Positions 18,842 through 28,985 of a stretch of 64,000 nt of DNA are shown here, piece after piece. Position 1 is the first letter of the stretch; each line of letters opens with the position of its first letter. The translations under genes and the position numbers were made by a program. Source of the DNA: Chryseobacterium luquanense (GTDB taxonomy: Bacteria; Bacteroidota; Bacteroidia; Flavobacteriales; Weeksellaceae); NCBI RefSeq assembly GCF_026460945.1, contig NZ_JAOVZV010000026.1, positions 1 through 64,000 on the forward strand. Reading direction: 5' to 3'. Under the pieces are notes generated by a model, which ran no database searches, was not told the DNA's origin, and was given only the letters and a program-made list of their open reading frames with translations.

Positions 18842-18871
18842 AAAAGCGCCAAAATAATTTTGACGCTTTTA
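18842..18871 (-). terminator. Terminator downstream of the PpiD-like gene
   Basis: AAAAGCG and CGCTTTT arms enclose a second stem, CAAAAT/ATTTTG, with single-base mismatches between them. On the minus strand the hairpin is followed by a run of seven T residues, so it ends the transcript of the gene whose stop is at 18890. Confidence 0.8.
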
Positions 18872-18889
18872 TATTTTTAAATCAGATTC

Positions 18890-21031
18890 TTATTGTTGAT
18901 TTCCAATTTTGCTCCAGATTTCGATTCTATAATCATCGATATCTGCATTATCTTGTAAACTCTTCAACCAAGCCTGACCAAACATTCCTTGATTTCTCTG
19001 AGTAACAGACTCTGTAAACTGTTTTGCATCTCCTGGTTGCTTGTTTACAGTTTCGTTTTTCTTAACGATAACATAAACTCCAGTTCCACCTTCAATTGGG
19101 TTTGAAGTTTTACCTTTTGCAATACCAAATGCAGCACCTGCAACTTTAGGCTCCATTGCTCCAGCTACAGAAGGGTTAAGCATATTAACCTGTGCAGACT
19201 GTTTTGTTGTAGCAAAAGTTTTAGCAACTTGATCTAAATTCCCTGCTTTTCCGATTTTCTCTGAAATCTGTTTTGCAGCCATTTTATTTTGAACAATTGT
19301 TTCAATTTGCTCTCTTACAGATTCAGGATCTGCAAGACCTTTTTCTTGTTTTCCGTTTAAGTAAACAACAATTTTATCACCTGTCCCTTCTACTGTAAAG
19401 AATTCTGTATCTCCTTTTTCTCTTTTCTTATCGAAAGCCCAAGCAATGATTTCTCCATCTTTATCAGTTCCCAAACCTTGCAACTGACCGTCAAATCTTT
19501 TTGCTGTTTTAGCATTAGAATATTGGTAGTTTGATTTTTTAGCAATATTCACGAAATCGTTGTAAGATTTTCCTTGAATTTGTTGGATAAATCTTCTTGC
19601 TTTTTTATCAACTTCAGCTTCAGTAGCATCAGAAGGCTTGATTGTTTTTACGATGTGTGCAACTTTATACCCCATCGTTCCAGCTTTTTTATCTTCGATA
19701 TTGATAATATGGTAACCGAAAGCTGTTTCAGCTAAACCAGTTGTTCCTTTAGGATTATTAGCCAAAAATGCTAAATATCCCGGAGCAAACTGACTTTGAG
19801 GAGTCGTCCAACCCACACTTCCTTTTCTTTCAGCAGCACCTGGCTCGTCAGAAAGCTTAAGACCTTCAGTAAATTTCGCAGGATTAGCTTTAATTCCTGC
19901 CATTAAACTATCAGCAATTTTCTTAGCTTCTTCTTTTGATCTTGTTGCCGTAGACCTTTCAGCACCTTTATAAGCGATTAAGATATGATTTGACAATGTA
20001 GAATCAGACGGTTTTTTATCAACTAATTTAGAAAGTACATAAAGATTCTGCTCTTTGTAAGGACCAAAAACTTGTCCGATTGCAGCAGTTTCGATTTTAC
20101 CTTGTAAACCTTGAGGCATTTGGTTTGCCTGAACATATGTATTATTGTAAGGCATATCAGAATTTGCCATTACAAACATAGAATCGTTTGTTGTGTTTTG
20201 GAAATTTTCCTTTCCTCCACTCGCATCAGTACCTCCTGAAAAGATTTTTGTAATATCTTTTTGTACCGCAGCTTCATCAGCAGGACTAGGCTTAGAAGGG
20301 AAAAATGCAATTCCTAAGTTTCTGCTTGGTTCAGTTTTAAATTGAACCGGATGCTCGTTGATATATTTTGATAAATCTTCAGTCGTAACTTTGATTTTAT
20401 TTTTCTGAAGATAAGAAGCATAATCAACTTTCACGAAATCAATATCAGCAAGCTGATCTCTTTCTTTCATTAATTCTTCAGCTTCTTTTTTACCAGTTGT
20501 GATTCCTGTAGAAATATTAGCAAAAACCTGTCTTGCCATTATTCTGTACTCAATAGTTTTTTTTGTTTTCAGCCATTGACTGTACGCTTCAGGATTGGTA
20601 TTTTGCAAAGTTTCAACTTCTTTCTTCAATTCCTGAAGTTTGAAATTACCTTTTTCGTCAAACAACTGTTGATTCTGAGCAAACATTTGATCATACTGAA
20701 TTTGATTCCAGAACAAATCATCTGTCATTTCAAAGCCCATTTTTTCAAATTGCTGCTTTACCAATTTCGATTGTACAAGCAATTGCCAAGCCTGCTCTTC
20801 AAGTCCGGTTTTTGGTTGCTGTTGTTGCTCAGCTTGCTGCTGTAATACGAAAAGCTGATCATTATACTCTTCACGGGTAATTTTCTCACCATTTACTTTT
20901 CCTAAAACATCAGGGTTTTTTCCGAAAACCTTATCAATACTGTCAGGATTTACCAAAAAAGCCAAAAGTGCTAATGCAATAACTCCCATCAATAGCCAAG
21001 GTTTACTTCTAATCTGTCCTAAAATTGCCAT
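18890..21031 (-). CDS. Membrane-anchored SurA_N/parvulin peptidyl-prolyl isomerase, PpiD-like
   Basis: The 713-residue periplasmic chaperone is anchored by one N-terminal segment (WLLMGVIALALLAFLV, about residues 13-28). A SurA_N-type helical region follows (GKVNGEKITREEYNDQL). A parvulin domain lies at about residues 345-450, seen as LSNHILIAYKG, KGSVGWTTPQSQF and ETAFGYHIINIEDKK. The order matches E. coli PpiD, which helps proteins leaving the Sec channel, although this one is about 90 residues longer. The gene is monocistronic and convergent with nothing; lon begins divergently 258 bases away. A role in outer-membrane protein folding is inferred from the family. Confidence 0.9.
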   Translation of the reverse strand: MAILGQIRSKPWLLMGVIALALLAFLVNPDSIDKVFGKNPDVLGKVNGEKITREEYNDQLFVLQQQAEQQQQPKTGLEEQAWQLLVQSKLVKQQFEKMGFEMTDDLFWNQIQYDQMFAQNQQLFDEKGNFKLQELKKEVETLQNTNPEAYSQWLKTKKTIEYRIMARQVFANISTGITTGKKEAEELMKERDQLADIDFVKVDYASYLQKNKIKVTTEDLSKYINEHPVQFKTEPSRNLGIAFFPSKPSPADEAAVQKDITKIFSGGTDASGGKENFQNTTNDSMFVMANSDMPYNNTYVQANQMPQGLQGKIETAAIGQVFGPYKEQNLYVLSKLVDKKPSDSTLSNHILIAYKGAERSTATRSKEEAKKIADSLMAGIKANPAKFTEGLKLSDEPGAAERKGSVGWTTPQSQFAPGYLAFLANNPKGTTGLAETAFGYHIINIEDKKAGTMGYKVAHIVKTIKPSDATEAEVDKKARRFIQQIQGKSYNDFVNIAKKSNYQYSNAKTAKRFDGQLQGLGTDKDGEIIAWAFDKKREKGDTEFFTVEGTGDKIVVYLNGKQEKGLADPESVREQIETIVQNKMAAKQISEKIGKAGNLDQVAKTFATTKQSAQVNMLNPSVAGAMEPKVAGAAFGIAKGKTSNPIEGGTGVYVIVKKNETVNKQPGDAKQFTESVTQRNQGMFGQAWLKSLQDNADIDDYRIEIWSKIGNQQ

Positions 21032-21263
21032 TTTATAAATATAGTTTTTATATCAGTGTGCGAAAATACACATTTTTAAGAAATTACAGAAATATAAGTC
21101 GTGTTTTTAATTTTTAAAATTCAATTACTATTAAAATGGAAATTTTGACCGTATTTTTTAACGATTAAGAAATGGCATTAATCTTGACAAATTTATGCAG
21201 AGTTCATATATCATGCTTTTTTGAAGCATATTGTGAAATATCATTATAACGAATTTAACTGAA

Positions 21264-21280
21264 AATGACAATTTGTCATT
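21264..21280. promoter_or_regulatory. Perfect 17-base palindrome before lon
   Basis: AATGACAA-T-TTGTCATT has 8-base arms around a single base and ends 9 bases before the lon ATG, where the ribosome binding site would be. A protein bound here could block transcription or translation initiation. Which regulator is unknown. Confidence 0.55.
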
Positions 21281-21289
21281 CGATTTATT

Positions 21290-23698
21290 ATGACAGAATT
21301 TGAAGATATAAATTTTGAGGATATTCTTGGTGAGGGTTTTAATATTGTAGCCGAAGAAATCAATCTTTCTGACTTGAGTGTTGACAACGATAAAAACTCA
21401 GATCAAGACATTTTCCCGATACTTCCTGTAAGAAATATGGTGATGTTTCCGAATGTGGTAATTCCTATTACTGCAGGAAGAAAAACATCCATTCAATTGC
21501 TTGAAGAAGCTCAGCAAAACGGAGAGTATATTGGAATTGTAAGCCAAAAAAACTCAGATATTGAGCAGCCAACTGAAAAAGATCTTTATCAAACAGGAAC
21601 TTTAGCAAAGATTATTAAAATTATTAAACTTCCTGAAGGAAATATTACTGCAATTACAAAAGGTTTTCACAGGTTTAAAATCAAAAAAATTGTAGATTCT
21701 AAGCCTTATTTTAAAGCTGAAATTACCAAGTTAAAAGATGTAAAAGCAAAAAACAAAGAAGAATATGAAGCATTATTGGAAAATGTAAAAGATCTAGCCT
21801 TAAAAATTATTGAACTTGATCCCAACATTCCAAATGCTGCAAATTTTGCAATAAAAAACATCAGTAACAATGATGATCTGTTAAATTTCATCAGTACAAA
21901 TGCTAATTTTCCATATTCTGAAAAGCAAAAACTTCTGGAGGAAAAAAGCTTAATGCAAAGAGCAAATACTTGCTATGAAATGATGCACGAAGATTTCAGA
22001 AAGCTGGAATTGAGAAATCAAATTCATCAGAAAACTTCAAAAGATCTTGATAAACAACAACGAGAATATTTCTTAAACCAACAAATCAGAACGATTCAGG
22101 ATGAATTGGGTGGTGGTCCGGAAAGCGACATTGAAGATTTACTGAAAAAAGCAAAAGATAAAAACTGGAACGCCGAAGTTGAAGAGCATTTCCAAAAAGA
22201 AATCGGAAGACTACAGCGTCAAAACCCGAATTCGCCGGATTATAATGTGCAAAGAAATTATTTAGATTTCTTTACAGATTTACCTTGGGATACTTTCACA
22301 AAAGATACTTTTGATATTGAAAAAGCTCAGAAAGTTTTAGACAAAGCTCATTTTGGTTTAGAAGACATCAAAAAAAGAATTTTAGAGCACATGGCTGTTT
22401 TAAAATTAAAAAACAATATGAAATCCCCTATTCTACTTTTGGTAGGACCTCCGGGAGTTGGTAAAACTTCGCTTGGAAAATCGGTTGCCGATGCTTTGGG
22501 AAGAAAATATGTGCGAGTTTCTTTGGGCGGACTTCATGACGAAAGTGAAATTCGTGGTCACAGAAAAACCTATATCGGTGCGATGGCAGGAAGAATTCTT
22601 CAATCCATTAAAAAATCCGGAACATCAAATCCTGTGATTGTCTTAGACGAGATCGACAAAGTAGGAAAAGGAATGCACGGCGATCCAAGTTCAGCTTTAC
22701 TTGAAGTTCTTGACCCAGAACAAAACAATGCTTTCTACGATAATTTCCTTGAAATGGGTTATGATTTGTCTAAAGTGATGTTTTTGGCTACGGCAAACTC
22801 GCTTTCCACAATCCAGACTCCGCTGTTGGACAGAATGGAAATCATTCAGATTGCCGGATATACTTTGGAAGAAAAAATCGAGATTGCCAAGAGACATTTA
22901 ATTAAAAAACAACAAGAAGAAAACGGTTTAACGGCAAAATCTTTCAAATTAGGAAATCCTGAATTAAAACATATCATTGAAGCACATACTTCGGAAAGCG
23001 GTGTAAGATCTTTAGAAAAAAGAATTGCCGGAATTGCTCGTTGGGTTGCCCTGCAAACTGCTATGATGAAAGACTATGATGCTAAAATTTCCGTGGAAAA
23101 AGTAGATGAAATTCTAGGTGTTCCTAGACCGAAAAGCTTGTCTGAATTAACAGATGTTCCAGGTGTTGTAACCGGATTGGCGTGGACAAGTGTCGGAGGA
23201 GACATTTTATTTATCGAAAGTATTACCAGCACGGGAAAAGGAAATCTTACCATGACCGGAAATCTGGGGACGGTGATGAAAGAATCTGCAACGATTGCTT
23301 TGGAATATATTAAAGCTAAACATGAAGATTTAGGAATTACAGAAGATGATTTAGAAAAGAAAAATATTCACGTTCACGTTCCGGAAGGCGCAACTCCAAA
23401 AGACGGACCTTCTGCCGGAATCGCAATGCTGACTTCTATGGTTTCTACATTCAGAAATAAGAAAGTAAGACCTCATCTGGCAATGACCGGAGAAATTACT
23501 TTAAGAGGAAAAGTGCTTCCTGTAGGCGGAATTAAAGAAAAACTCCTTGCCGCAACGAGAGCCGGAATTAAAGAAGTAATTCTTTGCGAAGCCAACAGAA
23601 AAGACGTAGAAGAAATCAAACAGGATTATCTGAAAAATCTTAAAGTAAACTACGTGAATTGGATGACTGAAGTTCTTGAACTGGCTATCGAAAAATAA
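21290..23698 (+). CDS. lon: ATP-dependent Lon protease
   Basis: The 802-residue cytoplasmic AAA+ protease degrades damaged and regulatory proteins. It has an N-terminal substrate domain ([17 protein letters not shown] at 44-60), Walker A GPPGVGKT at 386-393, Walker B VIVLDEID at 449-456, and a C-terminal protease domain. The catalytic dyad is Ser708 (DGPSAGIAM) and Lys751 ([10 protein letters not shown]), the same 43-residue spacing as in E. coli Lon. An acidic extension of about 40 residues precedes the first domain. It is a single gene, with a palindrome before the start codon and a terminator after the stop codon. Confidence 0.98.
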   Translation: MTEFEDINFEDILGEGFNIVAEEINLSDLSVDNDKNSDQDIFPILPVRNMVMFPNVVIPITAGRKTSIQLLEEAQQNGEYIGIVSQKNSDIEQPTEKDLYQTGTLAKIIKIIKLPEGNITAITKGFHRFKIKKIVDSKPYFKAEITKLKDVKAKNKEEYEALLENVKDLALKIIELDPNIPNAANFAIKNISNNDDLLNFISTNANFPYSEKQKLLEEKSLMQRANTCYEMMHEDFRKLELRNQIHQKTSKDLDKQQREYFLNQQIRTIQDELGGGPESDIEDLLKKAKDKNWNAEVEEHFQKEIGRLQRQNPNSPDYNVQRNYLDFFTDLPWDTFTKDTFDIEKAQKVLDKAHFGLEDIKKRILEHMAVLKLKNNMKSPILLLVGPPGVGKTSLGKSVADALGRKYVRVSLGGLHDESEIRGHRKTYIGAMAGRILQSIKKSGTSNPVIVLDEIDKVGKGMHGDPSSALLEVLDPEQNNAFYDNFLEMGYDLSKVMFLATANSLSTIQTPLLDRMEIIQIAGYTLEEKIEIAKRHLIKKQQEENGLTAKSFKLGNPELKHIIEAHTSESGVRSLEKRIAGIARWVALQTAMMKDYDAKISVEKVDEILGVPRPKSLSELTDVPGVVTGLAWTSVGGDILFIESITSTGKGNLTMTGNLGTVMKESATIALEYIKAKHEDLGITEDDLEKKNIHVHVPEGATPKDGPSAGIAMLTSMVSTFRNKKVRPHLAMTGEITLRGKVLPVGGIKEKLLAATRAGIKEVILCEANRKDVEEIKQDYLKNLKVNYVNWMTEVLELAIEK

Positions 23699-23719
23699 AA
23701 TTTTTATTTATAAATTTAT

Positions 23720-23743
23720 AACCTCATCGTAAACGGTGAGGTT
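23720..23743 (+). terminator. Intrinsic terminator of lon
   Basis: AACCTCATCG pairs with CGGTGAGGTT (one G-T wobble) around the loop TAAA and is followed by TTTGTTA, 22 bases after the lon stop codon. Confidence 0.85.
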
Positions 23744-23769
23744 TTTGTTATGTGTAGAAAAACTTCATC

Positions 23770-24882
23770 ATGAACCTTTTTAAACTTCCTTTTCTTTTAA
23801 AACTTGCCCTTATTATAATTTCCATTATCGGAATCGGCTACCTCATCAAGTTAGGGCAGAGCATTTTAGCTCCTTTCTTTCTGGCGTTTTTGATGGCGAT
23901 GCTTTTTTTACCTATTGCTAATTTTTTAGAAAAGAAACTAAGGTTTCCAAGATCAATTTCTACCATTATTTCTGTGATGATGATGTTGATTATTTTGACA
24001 GGAATGATCTTTTTCTTTGGTTCGCAAATTTCCAGTTTTAGTCGTGATGTTCCGCATCTCACGAAACAGTTTAATCTGGTTTTTCATAATCTTCAGACGT
24101 GGGTTTCACATACTTTTAATGTGAAAATAGATGAACAGCTGGATTATCTGGATCAAGGTTTAAGCAAGCTGCTGTCTTCATCCGGAGTGATTTTAGGTTT
24201 TACTTTTGGTATTTTTTCTTCAAGTTTAGGTTTTTTAGCCTTTTTCATCTTATTCTTTATTTTCATTTTAAATTACAGAAGAATTTTAAATAATTTCATT
24301 GTGAATGTGTTCAATGAAAAACATAAAGCGAGCGTCCAGGAAGTTGTTTCTGAAGTAAGAATTATGACCAAACGATACATCATCGGATTGTGTCTTCAGG
24401 TAATTATCGTTTCTGTTCTTACGACAATAGTTCTTACCATTTTGGGCGTAAAATACGCCATTTTATTAGGTGTTTTAACCGGATTATTAAATGTCATTCC
24501 TTACATCGGAATTTGTATTTCATTATTAATTTCATGTTTCATCGCTTTTGCAACAGGAACAGTTTCAACTTGTGTGTATGTTGCCATCGGCTACATCATC
24601 GTTCATGTAATTGACGGAAATATTGTTCTTCCGTTTGTCGTAGGTTCAAAAGTAAAGATCAACGCTTTATTTTCTTTCATCGGAATTCTTTTAGGGGAGC
24701 ATCTTTGGGGAATTTCAGGAATGTTTTTGTGCATTCCTGCAATTGCAATCATCAAAATTATTTTTGAAAGAGTGGATGGGTTGAAACCCTGGGGGAAACT
24801 TTTAGGTGAAGATGAGAAACCCAATAAGAAAAAGAAAAGCTATAAAATTTCCAAGAATATTACTTTGAAGGAAATGGATTGA
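23770..24882 (+). CDS. AI-2E family transporter (PerM/TqsA-like)
   Basis: The 370-residue inner-membrane protein has about eight hydrophobic segments in the usual AI-2E layout: two or three at the N-terminus (IISIIGIGYLIKLGQSIL), a soluble stretch with a helical coil at about 90-150, and a C-terminal bundle containing VIPYIGICISLLIS. It ends in a basic tail (KKKKSYKISKN). Family members have been linked to autoinducer-2 export or to sodium-driven antiport, but most have no proven substrate. It is separate from lon, whose terminator lies between them. Confidence 0.87.
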   Translation: MNLFKLPFLLKLALIIISIIGIGYLIKLGQSILAPFFLAFLMAMLFLPIANFLEKKLRFPRSISTIISVMMMLIILTGMIFFFGSQISSFSRDVPHLTKQFNLVFHNLQTWVSHTFNVKIDEQLDYLDQGLSKLLSSSGVILGFTFGIFSSSLGFLAFFILFFIFILNYRRILNNFIVNVFNEKHKASVQEVVSEVRIMTKRYIIGLCLQVIIVSVLTTIVLTILGVKYAILLGVLTGLLNVIPYIGICISLLISCFIAFATGTVSTCVYVAIGYIIVHVIDGNIVLPFVVGSKVKINALFSFIGILLGEHLWGISGMFLCIPAIAIIKIIFERVDGLKPWGKLLGEDEKPNKKKKSYKISKNITLKEMD

Positions 24883-24992
24883 GGCATGAATAATTGGTAA
24901 TAAGCAATGAACAATCTTCTCTTAATTTAAAATTTAATTGATTTTTTGATAACGAATTAGAATTTTATTTAATTTTAATAAAAAATCATCTT

Positions 24993-25370
24993 ATGAAAAT
25001 TGTTAAATTTATTATCTGTCTTCTTTTTGGATTAATGTTCATCAATGCAGGATTAGACAAATTTCTTCACTACATGCCGATGCCCGAATTTACACCCGAA
25101 CAAATGAAAGTTTTCGATGCTTTCAATCAGTTACATTGGTTAATACCATTAGTGGGAGCTGTAGAAGTAATTGGAGGTTTATTATTTATCTTTCAAAAAA
25201 CAAGAGCTTTAGGAGCAATCGTGATTCTACCGGTAATGGTCGGAATTGTTCTGCACGTATTTACAATAGACAAATCTCAAATGGGTATGTCGATTGCAGG
25301 AGTTCTTTTCCTGATTAATATCTGGATGATTTTTGATAATAAAGAAAAATATAAAGCTTTGCTTACATAA
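24993..25370 (+). CDS. DoxX-like small membrane protein
   Basis: The 125-residue protein has four hydrophobic segments. It starts KIVKFIICLLFGLMFINAGLDK and contains the DoxX-type signature GAVEVIGGLLFIF followed by GAIVILPVMVGIVLHVF. DoxX-family proteins sit in the inner membrane and some work with thiol/quinone oxidation systems; no partner is visible here. It is preceded by 110 bases of AT-rich sequence and followed by an inverted repeat (25381-25460). Confidence 0.8.
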   Translation: MKIVKFIICLLFGLMFINAGLDKFLHYMPMPEFTPEQMKVFDAFNQLHWLIPLVGAVEVIGGLLFIFQKTRALGAIVILPVMVGIVLHVFTIDKSQMGMSIAGVLFLINIWMIFDNKEKYKALLT

Positions 25371-25380
25371 GAATTTGAAA

Positions 25381-25460
25381 TAGAGTGAATTGTCAATTCG
25401 CTTTGCTTGCTAATTTTTTAAATTCACGTGAGAAGTAAAATTAACAATTCACTATTGACT
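25381..25460. repeat. Imperfect inverted repeat of the GTGAATTGT type
   Basis: The left arm (25381-25400, TAGAGTGAATTGTCAATT) and the reverse complement of the right arm (25437-25460, ATAGTGAATTGTTAATT) match with few differences. They enclose the short palindromic word CACGTG (25425-25430). The element lies between the convergent DoxX and acyl-CoA dehydrogenase genes and could act as a hairpin terminator or be a mobile-repeat relic. Confidence 0.55.
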
Positions 25461-25461
25461 T

Positions 25462-26820
25462 TTACACAAATGCGCTAAAGCCCGTAATTGATCTTCCGAC
25501 AATCAATGAATTGATCTCTTTCGTACCTTCGTAAGAGTAAATGGCTTCTGCATCGGCGACAAATCTTGCGACATCATATTCAAGCAGAATTCCGTTTCCG
25601 CCTAAAACTTCTCGTGCTCGTGAAACAATATCTCTTGTTCTCATCGTACAGAAAACTTTGGCTAAAGAAGCATGTTCGTCTTTCAAAATCCCTTCATCCT
25701 GCATTTCCGAAAGTCTGAAAACCATCGTCTGCATTGCAGTTAAGTTAGAAAGCATTTCCACCAAATGCCCCTGAATCATTTGGAACGAAGCAATCGGTTT
25801 TCCGAATTGCTCTCTTGTTCTGGTGTAATCTAAAGCACTTTCATAAGCTCCTCTTGCACAACCCGTTGCCATCCAAGCAACTCCGGCTCTTGTCATTCTC
25901 AAAACTTTTGCGGTGTCCTTGAAAGAATTAGCATTTTGCAAACGGTTTTCTTCTGTTACGATACAGTCTTTTAAAGTAATCAAACCATTCTGAACAATTC
26001 TCAAAGCCATTTTTCCTCTGATTTTCTCAACAGAATATCCGGGATTATCTTTTTCAACGATAAAACCTTTCACTTCACCATCATCTAAATCTCTTGCCCA
26101 AATAATGATTAAATCAGCAAACGTGGCATTTCCGATCCATTTCTTTTGTCCGTTCAAAATCCAGCCTTCTGAAGTTTTTTTGCAGGTTACTGTCAAACCA
26201 CCCGCTGCTCCGGAACCTACTTCAGGTTCTGTTAAACCAAATGCTCCGATCTTTTCAAATTTTTGCATTTGAGGAAGCCATTTTTGTTTCTGTTCTTCTG
26301 AGCCGCAAATGTAAATAGAGCCCATTGCCAAACCAGATTGCACACCGAAAAAAGTAGCGATCGATGCATCAATTCTTGCCATCTCCATTGCAATAACTCC
26401 TTCCATCAGAAAAGGCATTCCTTTGCAGCCGTAACCTTCGTACGTTACGCCACAGATATCTAATTTTTGAAATTTTGGAATTAATTCATGAGGAAATTCA
26501 TCTCTTAGCCAATAATGATTGACTAAAGGTTTCACTTCTTTTTCCATGAACGCTCTTACTTTCAGTTGAACTTCTCTTTGTTCAGGAGTCAAAGTGTGGT
26601 AAATATCATAGAAATCTCCATCAATCGGTGGAAGTTCTTTTTTCTTTTTATTGGGGTCGAGCATTTTCATCATTCCGCCGAGCTGCTTATCATCCAGTTT
26701 GGAAAAGTTTTCCATGAGTTTTGGGAGATTTACTTTTTGCGAAATTTGGCTTAGCTGATCAAAATCGATTGATTTAAATAATTCTATGGCGTTTCTGATT
26801 TTGGAAAAAGTATTAGACAT
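25462..26820 (-). CDS. Acyl-CoA dehydrogenase, glutaryl-CoA dehydrogenase-like
   Basis: The start is placed at the ATG at 26820 (452 residues). The frame is open 48 codons further, but that part is not protein-like and spans the promoter region. This FAD enzyme oxidises acyl-CoA and passes electrons to ETF. Visible family features are GAFGLTEPEVGSGAAGG at about 200-216, the acyl-CoA/FAD segment ALDYTRTREQFGKPIASFQ, and the C-terminal YSYEGTKEINSLIVGRSITG with the catalytic Glu at about 431. This resembles glutaryl-CoA dehydrogenase more than straight-chain enzymes. It carries about 70 extra N-terminal residues that are helical and Lys-rich. It may act in lysine or branched-chain degradation; the exact substrate is uncertain. 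Confidence 0.9.
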   Translation of the reverse strand: MSNTFSKIRNAIELFKSIDFDQLSQISQKVNLPKLMENFSKLDDKQLGGMMKMLDPNKKKKELPPIDGDFYDIYHTLTPEQREVQLKVRAFMEKEVKPLVNHYWLRDEFPHELIPKFQKLDICGVTYEGYGCKGMPFLMEGVIAMEMARIDASIATFFGVQSGLAMGSIYICGSEEQKQKWLPQMQKFEKIGAFGLTEPEVGSGAAGGLTVTCKKTSEGWILNGQKKWIGNATFADLIIIWARDLDDGEVKGFIVEKDNPGYSVEKIRGKMALRIVQNGLITLKDCIVTEENRLQNANSFKDTAKVLRMTRAGVAWMATGCARGAYESALDYTRTREQFGKPIASFQMIQGHLVEMLSNLTAMQTMVFRLSEMQDEGILKDEHASLAKVFCTMRTRDIVSRAREVLGGNGILLEYDVARFVADAEAIYSYEGTKEINSLIVGRSITGFSAFV

Positions 26821-27023
26821 ATTGATTTTGGTTTGATTTGTAAAATTTAAGCAAAAATCAATCCGAAACACCACATACACAAACCATAATGTTTTACAAA
26901 ACATTGCTTTACAATGATTTAAATTGAATATTTTATTTACAAATTTTTTACTTCCTATTTTCAAACATTACAAATGATTCTGTTTGAACTTTGAACTGAG
27001 CAAAACATTAAAAAATCAATACT

Positions 27024-27941
27024 ATGAAAACGACTTACATCAGATTAACTATTGCAACTGCAATTTTATCAGGAATTTATTCTTGTAAAAAAGGTGAAGC
27101 AACAACAAATGCATATGAAACATTAGAAGCAAGTAACGAAATTGTCTCCGACAGTATTTCATCGGTTGCAACAATGTCTGTAAAAGACAAACAGTTCATC
27201 AAGACAGCCGATGTTAATATGGAAGTCAAAGATGTCTATAACGCAACAATTTCCATTGAGAAATCAGTACAGGAACTTGGAGGATTTGTTACAAACAGTA
27301 ATTTACAAAGCAGAGTCATTTCTGAGGAAACTTATAATACTTCCGATGAAGACGCAATGCTCATAAAAAAATATCAGACCGAAAATTCAATGCAGGTAAG
27401 AGTTCCTACTTCGAGATTAGGAGAATTGTTAACTTTAATTAATGATGAAAAATTGTTTCTGCATTCAAGAATTATCAATGCCGAAGATGTGACTTCAAGT
27501 ATTAAATATGCAGAATTAGAAGAAAAAAGAATTAAAAAAACCGGTGAAAATATTTCTGAGCTTAAAACTACGAAAGATAAAGTGAAAATGAGCGATGAAA
27601 ATATGTCTGAAAACAACTCGCAACAATTTGCCAATCTTAATGTAACAGATAACCTAAAATACAGCACGGTTGATATTTACATTAAAGAACCAAAGCTTCG
27701 AATTGCAGAAATTGCAGTGAACAATTCTAAAAATATTGACAATAAATACAAATTCGATTTCTTGTACAGCGCTAAAAATGCTTTTGTGGAAGGGTATTAT
27801 TTAATTCAAAGATTGATTGTCGGATTAATTATGATTTGGCCAATTGTATTAATTGCAGCAATCGCATTTTACTTTTACCAAAAAAACAAATCTAACAATA
27901 AAATTCAGCAACAAACAAAAGAACAAAATACGGCATCCTAA
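27024..27941 (+). CDS. DUF4349 lipoprotein with C-terminal membrane segment
   Basis: The 305-residue protein has a lipoprotein signal (lipobox SGIYSC, Cys at about 21) and a DUF4349 body: TADVNMEVKDVYNATISIEK, LGGFVTNSNLQSR, MQVRVPTSRLGELL and a coiled-coil stretch at about 170-200. It ends with a hydrophobic segment (RLIVGLIMIWPIVLIAAIAFYFYQ, seen in parts) and a polar tail. Members of this family are envelope proteins without a proven function. Having both a lipid anchor and a C-terminal membrane segment is usual for the family. It is a single gene ending in a terminator at 27973. Confidence 0.87.
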   Translation: MKTTYIRLTIATAILSGIYSCKKGEATTNAYETLEASNEIVSDSISSVATMSVKDKQFIKTADVNMEVKDVYNATISIEKSVQELGGFVTNSNLQSRVISEETYNTSDEDAMLIKKYQTENSMQVRVPTSRLGELLTLINDEKLFLHSRIINAEDVTSSIKYAELEEKRIKKTGENISELKTTKDKVKMSDENMSENNSQQFANLNVTDNLKYSTVDIYIKEPKLRIAEIAVNNSKNIDNKYKFDFLYSAKNAFVEGYYLIQRLIVGLIMIWPIVLIAAIAFYFYQKNKSNNKIQQQTKEQNTAS

Positions 27942-27972
27942 CCTTTAGGTTATCAACATAGATTTTTCTGAG

Positions 27973-27997
27973 CCTTCGCTTTTGCGGAGGTTTTTTT
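27973..27997 (+). terminator. Terminator of the DUF4349 gene
   Basis: CCTTCGC and GCGGAGG pair (one T-G) around TTTT and are followed by seven T residues. Confidence 0.85.
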
Positions 27998-28097
27998 ATT
28001 TTGTTTTATAAAAAATAAATCTACACAAGAAGATATTTATTTTCTATCCATTCAATAAAACTCGGGAAAGTGCGTTAATCATTCATGATTAAAAACA

Positions 28098-28946
28098 ATG
28101 ACCAAAATTTTTACTGCACTATTTTTTTTTCTAAGCTTATCAATTTTTTCTCAAAATCGAATCAAAATTTTAGATTCAGAAAACCAAAAGCCGATTCCTT
28201 ACGCAAAGCTTATCCTTAAAAACAAGGATTATTACAAAAACACAGAAGAAAACGGAGAAATTACTCTGGAACAAGGTGAAGAAATATCGGAAATACAATC
28301 TTTTGGATATGAAAATTTTCAAGTAAAACAAATCCAGCAAAATTATTTATTAAAACCAAAATTCACCGATATTGATGAAGTAAAAATTGCTAAACCCAAA
28401 TCCTCTAAAACATTTACAATAGGAAAAGTAGCTAAAGAAAGCACTTTCTATGGAGTAAACAGTATCATTTGGATGGTTGCTAAAGAATTGAAAAGTGACG
28501 TTTCTGAAGAGCCATTATTTGTCCAATCCCTCAAGTTTTACTCAAGACTATTTTCTAAAAAATCTGCCACAATAAAAGTTAATATATATTATAATGAAAA
28601 TGGAATTCCTGGTGAGCTGTACAAATCAGTTATTGTGACTTGTTTTAAAAATAAAAAAATTACAGAATATATCTTTCCAAAAGCATTTCTTCTTCCAAAA
28701 GAAGGAATTATTGTAGGATTTGAATGGATTTTGAATCAGGAAAATTCATATCAGAAAATGATGATTATGAATGGTGAGAAAAAAGAAATTACCGCACATG
28801 ACCCAATGATTGGTTCTATTAAAGAAACTTCTAAAAATATTATTCTCGGTAATCTATCGGATGAAGGCTGGACATTTGTAAATGGTTCAAATAATAATAA
28901 CCGAAGTATCGGAAATCTTGGAATAGAATTAAAGCTCACCAATTGA
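28098..28946 (+). CDS. Secreted protein with carboxypeptidase-regulatory-like domain
   Basis: The 282-residue protein has a signal peptide (TKIFTALFFFLSLSIFSQ). Residues about 20-90 (IKILDSENQKPIPYAKLILK ... ENGEITLEQGE) look like a CarboxypepD_reg-like beta-sandwich, which is common at the start of Bacteroidota outer-membrane proteins. The remainder is a beta-rich domain (VKVNIYYNENGIPGELYKS-like) seen in secreted proteins of this phylum but with no named function. It has no T9SS tail or barrel. It stands alone between a terminator and pgi. Location in the periplasm or on the outer membrane is inferred. Confidence 0.7.
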   Translation: MTKIFTALFFFLSLSIFSQNRIKILDSENQKPIPYAKLILKNKDYYKNTEENGEITLEQGEEISEIQSFGYENFQVKQIQQNYLLKPKFTDIDEVKIAKPKSSKTFTIGKVAKESTFYGVNSIIWMVAKELKSDVSEEPLFVQSLKFYSRLFSKKSATIKVNIYYNENGIPGELYKSVIVTCFKNKKITEYIFPKAFLLPKEGIIVGFEWILNQENSYQKMMIMNGEKKEITAHDPMIGSIKETSKNIILGNLSDEGWTFVNGSNNNNRSIGNLGIELKLTN

Positions 28947-28985
28947 TTTTTAATCCACAATTAACATCATTGCATGAAAATTCCG

